Source: Branchiostoma floridae
Lineage: Eukaryota; Chordata; Leptocardii; Amphioxiformes; Branchiostomatidae
DNA: 50,003 nt
NCBI RefSeq assembly: GCF_000003815.2
Contig: NC_049990.1
Location: 13,975,489 to 14,025,491 of the forward strand
Direction: 5' to 3'
The notes under the pieces are model-generated. The model saw only the letters and a list, made by a program, of their open reading frames with translations. It did not search any database and was not told where the DNA came from. The position numbers and the translations under genes are program-made. Every line of letters begins with the position of its first letter. Within the stretch, counting starts at the first letter, position 1. This document shows, one piece after another, positions 1-13,600 of this stretch.

Positions 1-377
1 GGAGATAGAGAGGGGCATTTAGTGAACAAGGTCGCCGGAGTTTGTCCGAAAAATTTAGGGTAAGTCCCTATATTAATGTCAGTGTTGGAAAGAAAGTTTA
101 GCAATTTCTATAATGTATTCTACCAAGAGCACAGATGAACTTTCATGCTAAAACTTGATATCAGTACGCAACACGTAAACTTCAGACAATAAACGCCACT
201 AGGTACATGTAGGTAAGAGTTGCTTGCCACGCAGTATGACGGATCAGCTACTGAAGTAAAGTTATAATTTTTTAAAAATTCTATTTGCTTTCGGACACAC
301 GAGGACAATGTGGCACTGCACTCAAGTTTTGTAACTCATATTAACAGTGTCATACACGGTACAGACAGAGGGTAAAG

Positions 378-545
378 GTGGACTTTTACCTCCGCAACCG
401 AAGTCAGGTACCCATTTTTACACCTGGGTGAAGTGAGAAAGGTCGTGTAAAGTGCCTTTCCCAGGGGCACAACGTCGGGGGGCACGAACTTAGAACCTCT
501 AGATTCCGAGCCGAATGCTCTACCAGTTACGCCACGCCCGACGTT
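378..545 (-). repeat. tRNA-derived SINE copy
   Basis: Read on the minus strand this begins with a tRNA-like head: an A-box-like stretch (TGGCGTAACTGGTAGAGC) followed by a B-box-like GGTTCTAAGTTCG. It continues into the shared SINE body 'TGGGAAAGGCACTTTACACG'. The same body motif recurs at 14850-15112 and 26504-26690. It is not a functional tRNA gene because the B box is degraded and no acceptor stem closes. Confidence 0.7.
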
Positions 546-3500
546 ATAATTCAGGGTGGGTACGATATCAACAGATGCCAACTGTACAAGTATTGCTATG
601 GTCTTAATACTAAGTATTTGCATGGCGGAAAGCTTTTGTTCTAAGCATCATATTGTGCTGCTATATGCTCCCTACCACATAGAACTGCATGCCCGGCATT
701 TTGTTTTTAAAACTTAAGATATTTATAATCCATTTCACAATCAATAATGAAGTGTCAAACTGGAATTATGCCAAAGTGTATAACTTTTACAGAATATATG
801 TAACACATGCAAAGATGATACAAGAAATTTGCAAAACCTCTCAATCTCTTATCATAATGGTGGTATGGTGTCTCTGAACTCTTGTTTCCGTTGTGACCTA
901 AAGGTGCAAAACCCATCCCTTCCGCCAGGAGGCGCTGATGTCCGGATGACATATTGAAGCAATGTTTTATTTAAATGGTGTTGTAGATCCTTTCTACTTC
1001 AAAGGAAAGAATGGGAAAGCCAAGACCTCAAATTTACTTTGTCAATGGAAGCAAAACATCATCCAATCCTGATTTCAAACTTTATTGAACACATATAACC
1101 ATTATCAATCAAGGCTTGTTTTCCACATGTAGTGTTGAGAATTAAGGAACATGTTTTACAGTCCTAATCAGTTAAGAAATAATAGAGAACATTTCCTTAC
1201 TTAAAACGCACCTATATGTTGAGAAATTTGACTTTCCATGCGGAAGCTGCTAGGGTTGACAAATATAACGTAAGTACAACTATTGAGCATTTTCAGAGAC
1301 AAGATATACAAATATTCTGTAAACGTACAACACATAGGCCACAGACATCCAGATTTTTTACTGAGTTTGTTTCAATAGAAAATGGAGACAAGTGGAATAT
1401 TCTAGCATGTGACTGCGTAACAAAGTTCAGCGATATTTTTTATTAGCGCAACATGAAGAGGTTATATATAAAAACATTAAAGTAACATTGGCTTTTATTT
1501 AGAGTCATATATTGTTGAGTTTCACAGCTTTTTTGTCCATGCTGTACAGTTAAGAATGTTCATACAATTTTGACAGTTCAATGAAATGTGATCTGGTCCA
1601 TGGACATGTTTGATTGACCTTAGCAACAATACAGGATGGAAAACCCACTTGAAATCTTGAACATCATGAACTAAGAATTTCAAAATCAAAATGTTAGACA
1701 TTTAGCATATGCAAAACTAAGTCTTATATGTATTACGTGTAAGTGAATCTTAACAATGATGTACATTTTTATGACAGTGCAGTTTTTGTAGCATTTATTC
1801 AGTATAGTTAACTAAAATAATAAGCTCCATACACAAGGATGAATATGAAAATGCATATATTTTGACATAACATTGACAAGAAATACTACATCAAGTCACA
1901 GATTTCTCTTACAAAATAGCAACATTGGTCACTTTAAACCTAGATAGAAATAAATCCCTTTCTATAAGGCCATGTTGACTTAATTCTATGGATGACATCC
2001 TCTGGGAACCCTAAATCTGGTTTGAGCGGGCAGCTGAGAAAAACAAAAGTTTGACCAAAAACAAAGTTGCCTTTATGTGGTCAGGAAGTTGTACTAATAA
2101 CTGAACACAAAGAATGTGGTATACTGAACAACTGTCTTGATTTTTCTTCTTTACTTTCTCTTTTTATTGAACTTGGAATTGATGATGGCATTCTATGACA
2201 TGAGTATACGTTGGTTTTTTATTTATTGCAATCTATGGTTTATGTTTTTCCCCATTTCACAGCTGCAAGTTTTCCAGTCTACATTGAAAACTTTTTTTGG
2301 AAACAGCCAAAACTGATACCTGCATGCTGCAGATGTTATCCATATAATCAAATCAACATACGCTACACTGTAAGATTTTAAAACAAATAATGTTCCAAAA
2401 AAACTATTTGGAATTTTGCAGCACAGAAAATTAACTTCTAGATTAAAAGTGACCAGTGCTATGTTATAACCCTCCCCCTGCTGTGTAACATTGTAATAGA
2501 TACATTTAGTGCCATAAAGGGGCTACATTAGGAAGGTAAGGGTTAAAAAGAGCAATGCTTATCTCTGAAACTAAAGCTGACAAGTTTACCTGGAAATTTG
2601 CTTTGGCCTCTTTTATTTTTCCATATCTCACTAACTCATAACATTAAAAAAAAATTTGGACCATTTCTTTTTAACTGACAGAGCATTTTTCTCATTGAAA
2701 GTTTAAAGCTGCCCACTGGAAAAGTATTGGCAAAATACTCAAGTATTTGGATCTTATCCTGTTTTTAACCACATATCTGAGACTGGATGAATTTTTGACT
2801 TCACATTGGCGGTGCTATAAAAGGCAATTATCATTGTTTGCAGTTAATACATGTATAAAAGCAATTATGTAATAATGATAATCACTTATGCTTACAACAT
2901 ATAGGATATAATAAGTGCTGCGTACCTGTGCAGAAAACCAGAACAAGACTTATAAAAGCAATGTTGGCACCCCATATCATCTAAGCTGTCTGGGTTTTCC
3001 ATGTATTGCATTGTCTGCAATAAACCTAAAACTAAAATCATACTATTACTGATGTTTCTGCTTACTACCGACCGTACACAAAATGTATCATTTTGTATGA
3101 ATATATCTTAATTCGCATGTAAAATTTATGCACACATATGCCATTGGGTCCAAGTCTGTACTTACAACTTCGGACCTGAACCTGAATTTGGACGTGAACA
3201 TGAGTTTAGGTACGCAGCACTACATGTATGTAGTCATGTGGTCTAATATACATTGCTTAAAGAAGAAATAAGTAGGTGTAAAAATGCAAACTAACCTAAC
3301 ATTAATGACTGTTTATTTCCAACCACTCTTGAACCAGAACGTCTTGATTTGTTGCTTTTAAGGATTTAAAACAAAAATGATGAATATTTATATGCAAAGA
3401 TTATCTGTACCTTGTTTGAAGGAGTGAACGCGGTGAAGGTTTTGTTTCAAGTCCTGGATGTGTATTTATCTGGGCCTCCTCCTAATATCTACTTTAAAGA

Positions 3501-4634
3501 ACCAAGAAAATAAGTTGGTTTTGCAAATCTGAATAAACAAACCAACTGTGATGGATGACTGGGAAGTTGACATTTATTTCAGCATAGCTAACCTCATTAT
3601 AATAATATATTAGCCTCGCTTCTGAAGCTTCTTCAAAAGTTCTTCAAAGAGTTAGAAGCAGTTTGGACAGCTGAACACACACCTCAGGTTGCCTGAATTT
3701 CCATTTTTTAACAAGGACCTTGCCTAATATAAGAATTTGAAGCAAAAACAACAGTTTCATCGACTGATGTGTTTCCAACCATACAATGATATCAATGGAA
3801 GGAAAACAAGTCACAAACATACATGTAACCAGGGATTTATATACATTTCAATCAGTTCTTTTGACTGTTCCTGCTTCTATATACAGTGCACAGGAGTATC
3901 TTAGGACATCTTCAGTCGATGTTGGTCTTTCTATTTAGTTGATGTTTTATTTTCTTAATGAGGTTGGAAAGTTATCAAAACAGTGTCTCCAAGGTTCATG
4001 TCAAAGGGATCAACTCGCAAAGTACAATGACTGTATGTCAGTTTGTTTTGTTATACACTACTAAGAAGAAGAAAAAAACAGCTCAGAGAAATTTGAATGA
4101 GTACTACAAAACCATGTGAAGGATAAAAACAATGAGTGCATACAGCAGATCTAGAGTGTCTTTGTGACTTATATGAGCACTTAGTAGAAATGCATACTGT
4201 ATATGAAAGCTAACACGCAATTTCATGGTTTTTAACAAGCAAGCTTACTGAATCTCTCAGTTCTAGTAGCTTCAAATCAAAGACTATAAAACCAAGAGCA
4301 ACATTGATTGTAACTACATCCAATGAGAGAAACCTTTCTACTTTTTCTGACAACATGTGTGAACGATCAGTATTGTGTACATGTACATGCTTGTCGCCTT
4401 GTGGTTTGCTATTGATGAATGTACATGACTAAAGTTCTGCTTCTTTTCAGTCATTATTCCACTTTTCTGATGAAGTTAACTTGCTTGATGTTATATACTG
4501 CAGCTTAACGATATACATGTACCTGACCCATAATGTAGGCTTTCTATGTACAACTTTTAAAAGTGGGCTCCTATATGGGGGAACGGTTGGTTGTCAGCAG
4601 TTGGCGTGGGTTCTGGTGGGGCGACGTGTTTCTG
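546..4634 (-). other. AT-rich non-coding stretch, probable AGFG 3' UTR and downstream DNA
   Basis: No convincing ORF occurs on either strand. The stretch lies directly downstream of the AGFG stop codon, and vertebrate AGFG1 is known for a long 3' UTR. Minus-strand AATAAA hexamers occur at 1081-1086, 1494-1499, 1794-1799, 2163-2168 and 2218-2227; which one is used cannot be told from sequence. There are few recognisable repeats here compared with the introns, which fits a transcribed UTR. A short 'CGGACCTGAACCTGAATTTGG'-type repeat sits near 3173. UTR extent is inference. Confidence 0.35.
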
Positions 4635-4676
4635 CTACAAGAACGGATTGCTCGGATTGGCCTGTGGTGCAGCGCC
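4635..4676 (-). CDS. AGFG1: AGFG last coding exon (stop codon)
   Basis: Fourteen codons from CTAACAG encode GAAPQANPSNPFL followed by TAG. This gives the C-terminal NPFL found at the end of human AGFG1. It joins in phase 0 after NPFM of exon 11. The exon is too short to be found by ORF length and is called from splice phase and the conserved terminus. Confidence 0.9.
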   Translation of the reverse strand, partial: GAAPQANPSNPFL

Positions 4677-7600
4677 CTGTTAGGAGAAAGTAACTTTGGA
4701 TCAAAACATGTGGACTGAAAATGTATTGTGTATCTGACACTTAACACATTTTTTGCTACACAATGAAAAGAGAAAGTGATCTTGATCCAGCTTCTTTTAT
4801 TACTGGTCTTGACAGGGAACATTTCAGATGCTTACAGTACAGTAGAAGCCAATCAATTGCACAACGGATTAACGTACACTTCAAAAATCTGTTAACTGCA
4901 CATAATGTCAAAATCTCAAACCGGTGCGGTCCAGCTGGATAACTTTGCATTATTGCACCAGCCGGGTAATTGCACGAAATATGCTGGCAAATAGGCTGTG
5001 CAATTAAACAGTTTTACTGTATCTACATTATTATACCTCAGAAATTTCCCAGGCTCTTTTTAACAAGCACAATGAATAGTGAACCAAGGCAAAATATCCC
5101 ATGCTATAGATTGCGACTATGTTTTGTAGCGTGCATGTCATTTGAGCAAGGATTGAATCAATATAGCGACTGAAGGCCACCAACCACTGGACTACGCACA
5201 CTAAAATCAAACTTAATCTTAACATATAGTCAAATGCGAGTACATGTGCGATTACTCACCATAAATGGGTTCCCAGCTGCTTGTTTCTGTCCCCAGCCTG
5301 TAAACTGTTGTTGTTGTTGTTGGGTGTATGCCCCGCCCTGTGGCATGGCCCCGCCCTGTGGACCACCTGACATTCCTGGCATACCTGCACCACCAAAACC
5401 ACCTCCACCTAAGAACAACACGGTATACAATACAAAAAATTGTCTTTGGGATCTAAAACTCAAACATGACATATCCCTGATAAAACAAGATTACAAACCA
5501 AAAGTTCTGCTGCAGTACCATTGTCTGCCTAGTTTGAAACAACTATACACATACTTAGTACTAAATATTATTGCAATGCATCCAAAGTTTCTAAAGTTAT
5601 TGCTCTGTAAACACAGCAAATCTTAATTGACACGACAAAAACACATAAACACACACAGACACATACAATGTACGAAACCAAAAGTATGCCTCCATTTTCA
5701 TGAAGCCAACAGCCACTCATTTTCATTCACTTACTCAAACACTTTTATGCACTCAATCACGTCCAGTCAATGAATCAATGAATCAATCAACCAAACAAAC
5801 AATTAGTGAATCAGTTACTACATTGTAATTCAGTTAGACTATGTCCTTACCATAAGGGTTCATCTGTTGTTGCCCACCGTATGCCATCTGTGCCTGCGGT
5901 TGTGGCTGCCCCCCTCCCCCCTGGCTGAAGTTCCCCCATCCCCCGTTAGACACGGGCTGCTGCGCCCCCTGTTGTAGTCCGACCCCCCCGTACACCGCAG
6001 CGTTGTAGCTGGGGGGTGTGGCGCTCGTGGCCGCAGGGCCAAACCCGGCTTGACTCCCTCCGAACCCTGTCTGACTGAGGGGGACACCGAACCCTGCTGA
6101 GCTGGTAGGGACGCCCCCGAAACTCCCAAAACTGGTTCCTCCTGCAATCTGCGCCTGCTGGCCAAACCCTCCTGCATGGAGATAAAATATGATACTTTAC
6201 TATCAAACTAATACTGTAATTCCTGATTTTTTCAATGCAGNNNNNNNNNNNNNNNNNNNNNNNNNNNNNNNNNNNNNNNNNNNNNNNNNNNNNNNNNNNN
6301 NNNNNNNNNNNNNNNNNNNNNNNNNNNNNNNNNNNNNNNNCGGCTTTCACGGTGACGACTGTAACGTGAACTTATCATTACTGATAACAAATAATTCACA
6401 GACTTTTTTTTATGTGCACTTGCCGCAACGGTGAACATTCAGTTCCGAGAACAAGTTAAATTTTCTCAGACCGTGAAAGTTTGGTACCGAGAAGACAAGG
6501 TGAATTACAGTACTTGTGGTGTCTGATTTGGTTAACCAGGGCTCGAAATTCATTTTTGGGGTTATGTGCACTGGTGCACCCAACCTAGAAAATTGGGTGC
6601 ACCAAAGATTTTGGGGTGCACCTCATTATCTTTCTAACACATAGAAGTCAAGAACATGGTGTTTTATAGTATACTGAATCATATTTTTACATACATAAAC
6701 CTATGAAAATATCTGGGTGCATCCTGCATGTGCACCCACAGAAAAAAAAATGGGTGCACAGCTCCAATTTGGGGTGCACAATGGGTGCACAAATACCAAG
6801 TATTTTGAGCTCTTATGATATTTAAGCGAGGCAAAGGCTTAAATTGTCAAGAAAAGCCTCAACTTGTGCTGCATACACTGTGTAAGTTGTAACTTAAAGT
6901 TATACTTTGTATAAAAAAAAGGGAGCAACATCATTTGTACATGTTTAACATATGGACGACAAACTCTGCAACAAAAAAAGTGATGCAAGCATGTGAAGAA
7001 AGAGTTGGTCAAAAATAAAATGTATTACATTCTAGTTGTTAGGATGGTTAAACAAAATCTTGACTAGTCTTCAAACCCACGTCTCAGAATATGGTCTATA
7101 AGTGAACAGTCTTCTGGATTTTATATTCAAGCCTATAATACAAACACACACACAAACACACACTTTCAGCAGACTTACCCCCCATGTTTGTCTGTGGTTG
7201 GGCCCCAAATGTCCCGTTAGGCTGTCCACCCCCGCCGCCACCGAAGAATGGATTTGTCCCGGCTGCAGGAGCGGTTGATGAGGGGGCAGCACTACTGAGG
7301 AAGGGGTTAGCTGCTCCTGGGGGAGGGGGGGGGGGGGATGTCAGAGTTAGTTTCTCTGTTAGTCTCTGCTGTTTCCAACAAGAACTTAGGCCAATATTAA
7401 CTCAATTTCTTATAGAGAAATGCTAACACTTTATATCCAATATTATTATAAAAAAATGTTCATTCAACGAAACCGAAAGAATCACTCTGTTTAGAGAAGC
7501 CACAAAGACTTATCCGAACTTCCCCACATTGACAGACGAACAGAAAGCCACTTTTCTCTTGAAATTGCAGAACCCACAAATTTTAGAAAAGGTGTGGCTT

Positions 7601-10600
7601 TTCATCTCCCTCTGCTTCCAAAAAAGAAGTCAAACCCAACCTCCTGTTTAGAAGTAGCCAACACTAGTATTAGAGTAGAATATTGTTCATAACTGTCCAT
7701 TGTCACTTGTATATCTACTAAGTTTATACCATGTGCTTGCAATTAGCCCTCGGGCACGAACTTGCAATNNNNNNNNNNNNNNNNNNNNNNNNNNNNNNNN
7801 NNNNNNNNNNNNNNNNNNNNNNNNNNNNNNNNNNNNNNNNNNNNNNNNNNNNNNNNNNNNNNNNNNNNTGTCCTGGCCATTGAGGATGTGGTAGAGGTTG
7901 ACTGTCCCCAGCTCATGCCTATACTGGAGCTTATCCCAAGTGTAGATTGGCCTGTAGATCCCCCTCCAGGGCCCCAGTCTAGACTACAAGAGTTATAATA
8001 CAAAATACGAAGTTCATTGTACATAAAATGACATGTAAATGTGTTTTTGTATGACATTAGTGGTAAAAAAAACTTGCTGAGTCACTCCTGGAAACTTAAT
8101 GCCCCAAAACGTGTAAAATACCTGAAGAATTAAGCTCAGGTTATACTGTTTGCGATGTATATGTAAGATGGGTGATCAGTAACTTCTGCATCTCACCAAC
8201 AGTGTAATGCACAACTCAGAATTTGGGGCAAACTAATCAAATATAAACTTTAAGCCTTTTCATGAATGATCGATTATTCAGAACATTACAAATTGACCAT
8301 TACTTTGCAGACAACACTCATTAATGTTTGGTGAGAGGTAAGGAAAAACATGTGAACAAAAATGGAACTGCGACTTGCTCTAAAATTGATAATACTAATT
8401 AATAGTCAGATATCCACTTCCTTCTAGTTGCGATTGAAACGGGAAATTCCCAAACATTTTGATGACGCCTTAGTTTGTAGATTTTATGGCACACAGCTGT
8501 GATCAGAGTTCCCATTTTTTTCTCCCCACACAACTACAAATGTACTGATCTTCAAAAGGATATCAACTGGAAGTTATAACTACAACAATTTAAAATTTGG
8601 TGGATATTGATAGAAGACTGCATGCTTTTATAATCACGCCCCAAAATTTGAGTTGTGTACTACCTTATTTTTTGGAAAGGCACAGATATCATTGATCACC
8701 CCTCGTAAATACATGTTGGAGACAATTTGGCAAAACAACACACAACACGGATTTACAATTATGAATGGTTGTCACAATGTTAGTTACAATGTACATATTA
8801 GGCCACAACAATTTTATTTGCTGTTTCTTGGAATTTTTTCAGAAAAAAAACTGGGTTTGTCGGTCCAAAAAAAATTGAAAAAAAAAAACTTTAAAAAAAG
8901 TCGAGGGTATAGGAGAGATCGGACGGGAAAACCTAAACTTTCAACATTTAGGGGGTCCCTGGTAGCAAAGTCCAAAGATGAAGAAAAATGATAAACATAC
9001 ACATACCATCCAAAATAGGCACGTACAGCTACTGGAAGTTGAGGCCCATAGCTAATTTGAGAAAGGAGAGGCAGTGAAATTTTGTCAGCACGAGGTGTGG
9101 CCATCAATTTAAAAAATTTTTTTTTGCTTCTCAAATCGGAAAAAATAGGGTCGGGAAATCCAAGAAAAAAACAAATAAAATTGGTGTGGCCTATGCTAAC
9201 AATCAAAAGAATCAAATTGAAGCTTGATTGGGAAGTACTTTCAGGATATCAGCATCTCTGATTGAGGTATCCCATGGCTAGACTAGATGAAGGCGTTACA
9301 CAACATACTTGTAAGGGTTAGAAGGTCTGGAGGCAGCCTGCAACCCCTCAGGTTGTCCAGAAAAGGTTGCCCCAAAGTTTGGGGTTCCAGACCCAAGACT
9401 AATGGTGTGAAACATGACATATTGACTGGCTGTAAAGACTCGGGGAGAAAACCCTTCAATTTCATACAAGTTCGCGCATTTCACCTTCAGGGCACAGGTA
9501 ATATAAACATACACTGTACATTGTAACAGCATGACTGCTTGGTACAATATACATGACATACATTAACTTCTGAAGCTATCAAAGATTTCAAACCATTTCT
9601 TTCTCCACTACACAAACATACATGTACAGTGTAGCTTTAAAATACTTCAATTACAGGGTTCTCCTCAGAATTTTTTAGTATTTTTTTAGTACTAAATTTG
9701 AAAAATAGTGTAGTGGAGCTGGCTGAGAGTATAGTGGAGGGCCTCCCTTATTCCACCCTCTGGGGAGAACCCTGAATTAGAATCATCTATTTTCCACATG
9801 CCTGCACTGGTGCAACTAAAATTTCAAATTACATTTAACCTGGCAGTGGCATCCCCCCCCCCCCCTTGACCTTTATCTAACCTTGATACATCTTCAGCCT
9901 GTACCGGTACACCATACCGGCACCCCCCCCCTAATGCTTGCAATGGTGTAGACTATCATTAGCTCCCTGCACAGTGGAATGACACACTAGAAGGGGTAGT
10001 GAGGCATGTTAATAACAGTTCTAAACACACAGAGATGGAAAACATAGAGTCTGACTGAGTTAGTACTGAAAGATTGAGTTATCATTTAGTATGATTTTAC
10101 ACAACACAAATCATGTTTGGGGCCGCCATATCATTCCATTAGTGCTGCTGAAATAAACACAATTTAGATGAATTAATGTTCTATATCCGTTTGTTTCTAA
10201 TCTAAGAATACATTTTGGCTAGTTTTGTGTGAAGCATTTCAGCCTTTAAGCCAAGCCAACAACATTGTTATATTGCTTTGCGACAAAAAGACATAAAATT
10301 TATGAGAGAGCACATGTCAACAGAGAAGAAATTGACCTAATATAAATGAAGTTCAAATTTGGTATAGCTTGAACATAGAACATCTAAACAACTGTTTTTC
10401 TACAACTATTCTCATCAGTGCTTCTCATATGCTGGATGTTTTACTTCATAGGGCTCTTAACCTTTGACTTTTACCCATAATCCTCAGGGACACTAAACCT
10501 GTAAGATGACTTTCTGTCAGAATTTCGAGGAATTTTTTTGAGTTTCAGTACACAGAAATGACAGTTCGATCCACACCTTGTCTGATTGGTGGAGTCGGTG

Positions 10601-13600
10601 CTGAAGAGGTCGGCCAGCGCGGCATACTTGTCGGAGCCTGTTGACCCCTGGGCCGGTCCACTCGCTGCTGGTGCGGGGGTGGAGGAGGTGAATGCACCAA
10701 AGTCTCCTGCACCACTGCTCATCGTGGGGGGCAGGCCTGGTGTGATCAGGGAACAGAGGAATGAATTTAGTAACAAAAACAAAGAAAGTTGGAGACGAAA
10801 CATATTAGTAATTAGAAAGTCAATGCAATCAAATACGTTATGTTTACCTTAACAGAGCCTTGTCTAACAAACTACTGTTAATTTTTTTACTTATACACAT
10901 TCATATACATGGAACCAGTCCCTCCATCTCTGTCCTGCCACTTGCTACCTTTAATAATGTAATTGAACACTGCAGGATTTCTGCTCCTACCCTTGGTGAT
11001 AGTGGTCTGGTCCAGGTCATTCTATTCTATTTGTTTATATATGGAATTGAAGGATAGGTCTAGGTTGACTATATCATTGTCTGTTTCAGACTCCTTGAGT
11101 CCCTTATCACTTTTCATTAGTAACAGTGGAAAAGAAGACTCCCATTACACTTAAGAATAATGTTCAGGTTAGATATTTGAATTCACCATGAATTAGAAAA
11201 TCACACACTGCTTATATTTACAATTCATACATCCAATAAAAAATTTGGAAAATGCTGTATTCACAGTTCCACAGTTTGTATACAAGTATGTACATACCTG
11301 TGTTTGGCTGGGGGGCAAACCCTGGTGCCGGGGCCGATGAGAAAGCCTGGTCAAAGTTGGCAAAACCCCCATTCATACCCCCAGCTCCACCCACAGTGGG
11401 CGGGGCAGCAGTTCCCATTCCTGATAACACAAAACACACTCAGGATCACTCATGTGCTGAGCATACTGTACATACATACAGTCAAACCTGTCTATAGTGG
11501 CCACTATAGACAGGTGGTCACAATAGAGAAAATACTGACCAATTGACCATGAGATATATGTTACACATGATTTAAGTACAACTAATCTTTCTCACCAAGT
11601 AACATTGTTTTGATCCTCTCAAAATTCAACTGACCTGGCTAAAGTCAAACCAACCGAAAATGATTGATATCGCCATGCAGAATGTTGGTAAATTCTCCGA
11701 CAAAGTAGTATAAGACTGTAACTTTTGTTGCCTAATAGTATACATTGCTATAAAATTAATGTCACTGATGCAATTGTTGTGCCATAAACCATCTATCTAT
11801 CTATCTGTCATTGCTACCTCGATGGTGTCACTTCTAGTAAAATAATCATTTGCTATGGCCTTATGAAGTTATGTGAAAGAAATAAGCAAACCCACAGTAC
11901 CTGGTATCAAAGAGGGCTGACCATGTACGGGGGGTGGTGCTGCTGTAGCGAAGGGGTCACCCCCCAGGTCCCCCAGTAGGTCCATGGTGGCCGACTTCTT
12001 CTGCTGGGCCGGGGAGCCCCTGGGTGCGGGGGCCAGCGCTGACGTGGACTGGCTGGACTGTGGTCTACTGATGGCAGGGGAACTCTGGGGGTGGGGAGGG
12101 GAGGGAGGGGATGTCTGTCAGTTTGCAGTTGGCATAGTTATTAACAATGTTATGAATGTACTGACTGGTGCAATGGTCTTGTAGGAGTGTTCGCCTTGCA
12201 TTCGGTAGGTCATGAGTGCTAACCCCCGCCGAGTAGTACCAAAGACTCTAAAAATGGTAAATGCTGCTTTCTATGCTTTGCACTCGGGAAAGAGTATGGA
12301 AGTTGAACAAAAACCACTACCAGTAGACAAGCTCCCTGCTATAGTGATTGCACAAAGCTGTGTGGCCCAGGGCTACTGAAATGGAGATGGGCGCCGCCCT
12401 ATGTGCCATCAGGTGCAGGAAGGTCTTTGACATTAACATGTGAATGTACGTACATATATGCAGGGTTCTAGCTCATGCTAGCGTAACAGGCTACATTGGA
12501 CCGCACTAGAATTTGCAAGCACCAAGTAAGCTAAATGAGGCTTTTGTGGGATATGGAGGAATATCGTTGAACAATAAATTATGTACATGAGGATCTGGTG
12601 CAAACAATACCTCTACTCACGGAGGTAATAGTAATAGCCCCTTACCTGCACACTGTTCTGCACCACCAGGTTAGGTGTGTTGTCTCCCAGCAATGTCTTG
12701 AGAGGTTTGGTTTCAGGTGTGCTGGCGCTGCTGGTGGAGGAAGGTGGGGTGGGAGGGGGGATCTCGCTGGGAGAGACGTACCATCTCCTCTTCTCGTATT
12801 TATTGATCATGAAGTCTTTGACCCTCTGTTCATCCCTGCTCTCCGGCATGCCTTGTGACCGCGAGTCGTACAAACCAAGCCAGACTTTTCTGCAGTACTG
12901 GAGAAGGGAGATAGAGGGCATGCTTGCACAGAAAAATCACAACAAAAGGATTTCATGCATTCTACAACTTGTTTGATCACTTCTGCCAAGATCTACATTG
13001 AGAATGGGACCTTCTTTTTCAGGATGGTAACTTGAAACACAACGAATTTTTCCAATTGCATAGCCCTACCATGTAAATAAAAAACAGATACATGTATTAA
13101 TTAGATTCCAATTTGCATAATTAATATTTGACTAAATGAAGCATCACTTGAGCTACCTACACACCAAAAATCATGGCGGTTTGTCAACCCCTTCTTGAGT
13201 TATCCCCTTTCAAAGTCTGACACAAGACCAGCCCCTGCAGTTCCCAAACAAGGCACTAGGGGGCCCAAACATATACCACTTACTCTCTGCCCCAAGAGCT
13301 ATGTATCAATTAAAAATCATGATCACAGCATGTCCAGAATTTGGGATATCATATCCGGAAGTTCCGCTGCAGTACCGTAACAAAATGTAATCTTTTCCAG
13401 GTCTCATCAAGACCTACCCATAAACCAAATATCGATACAATCCATTTAGGCATTCTCGACTTATACTGTAAATGCAGAAAATTTCACGGTTTTCCCGGTG
13501 ACCACTTCACTGCGAACTTAAAGCCACGGCAAACATTTTCCATAATAGTAAGAGACTGCAGTCAATGACGCTACTGCGAAATTAAACCCACCGCGAAAAC

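Noticed and set aside
5234-5626. 130-residue plus-strand frame rich in Pro and Cys
   Set aside because: Antisense shadow of AGFG exon 11 (Gly/Gln-rich on the minus strand) and its intron.
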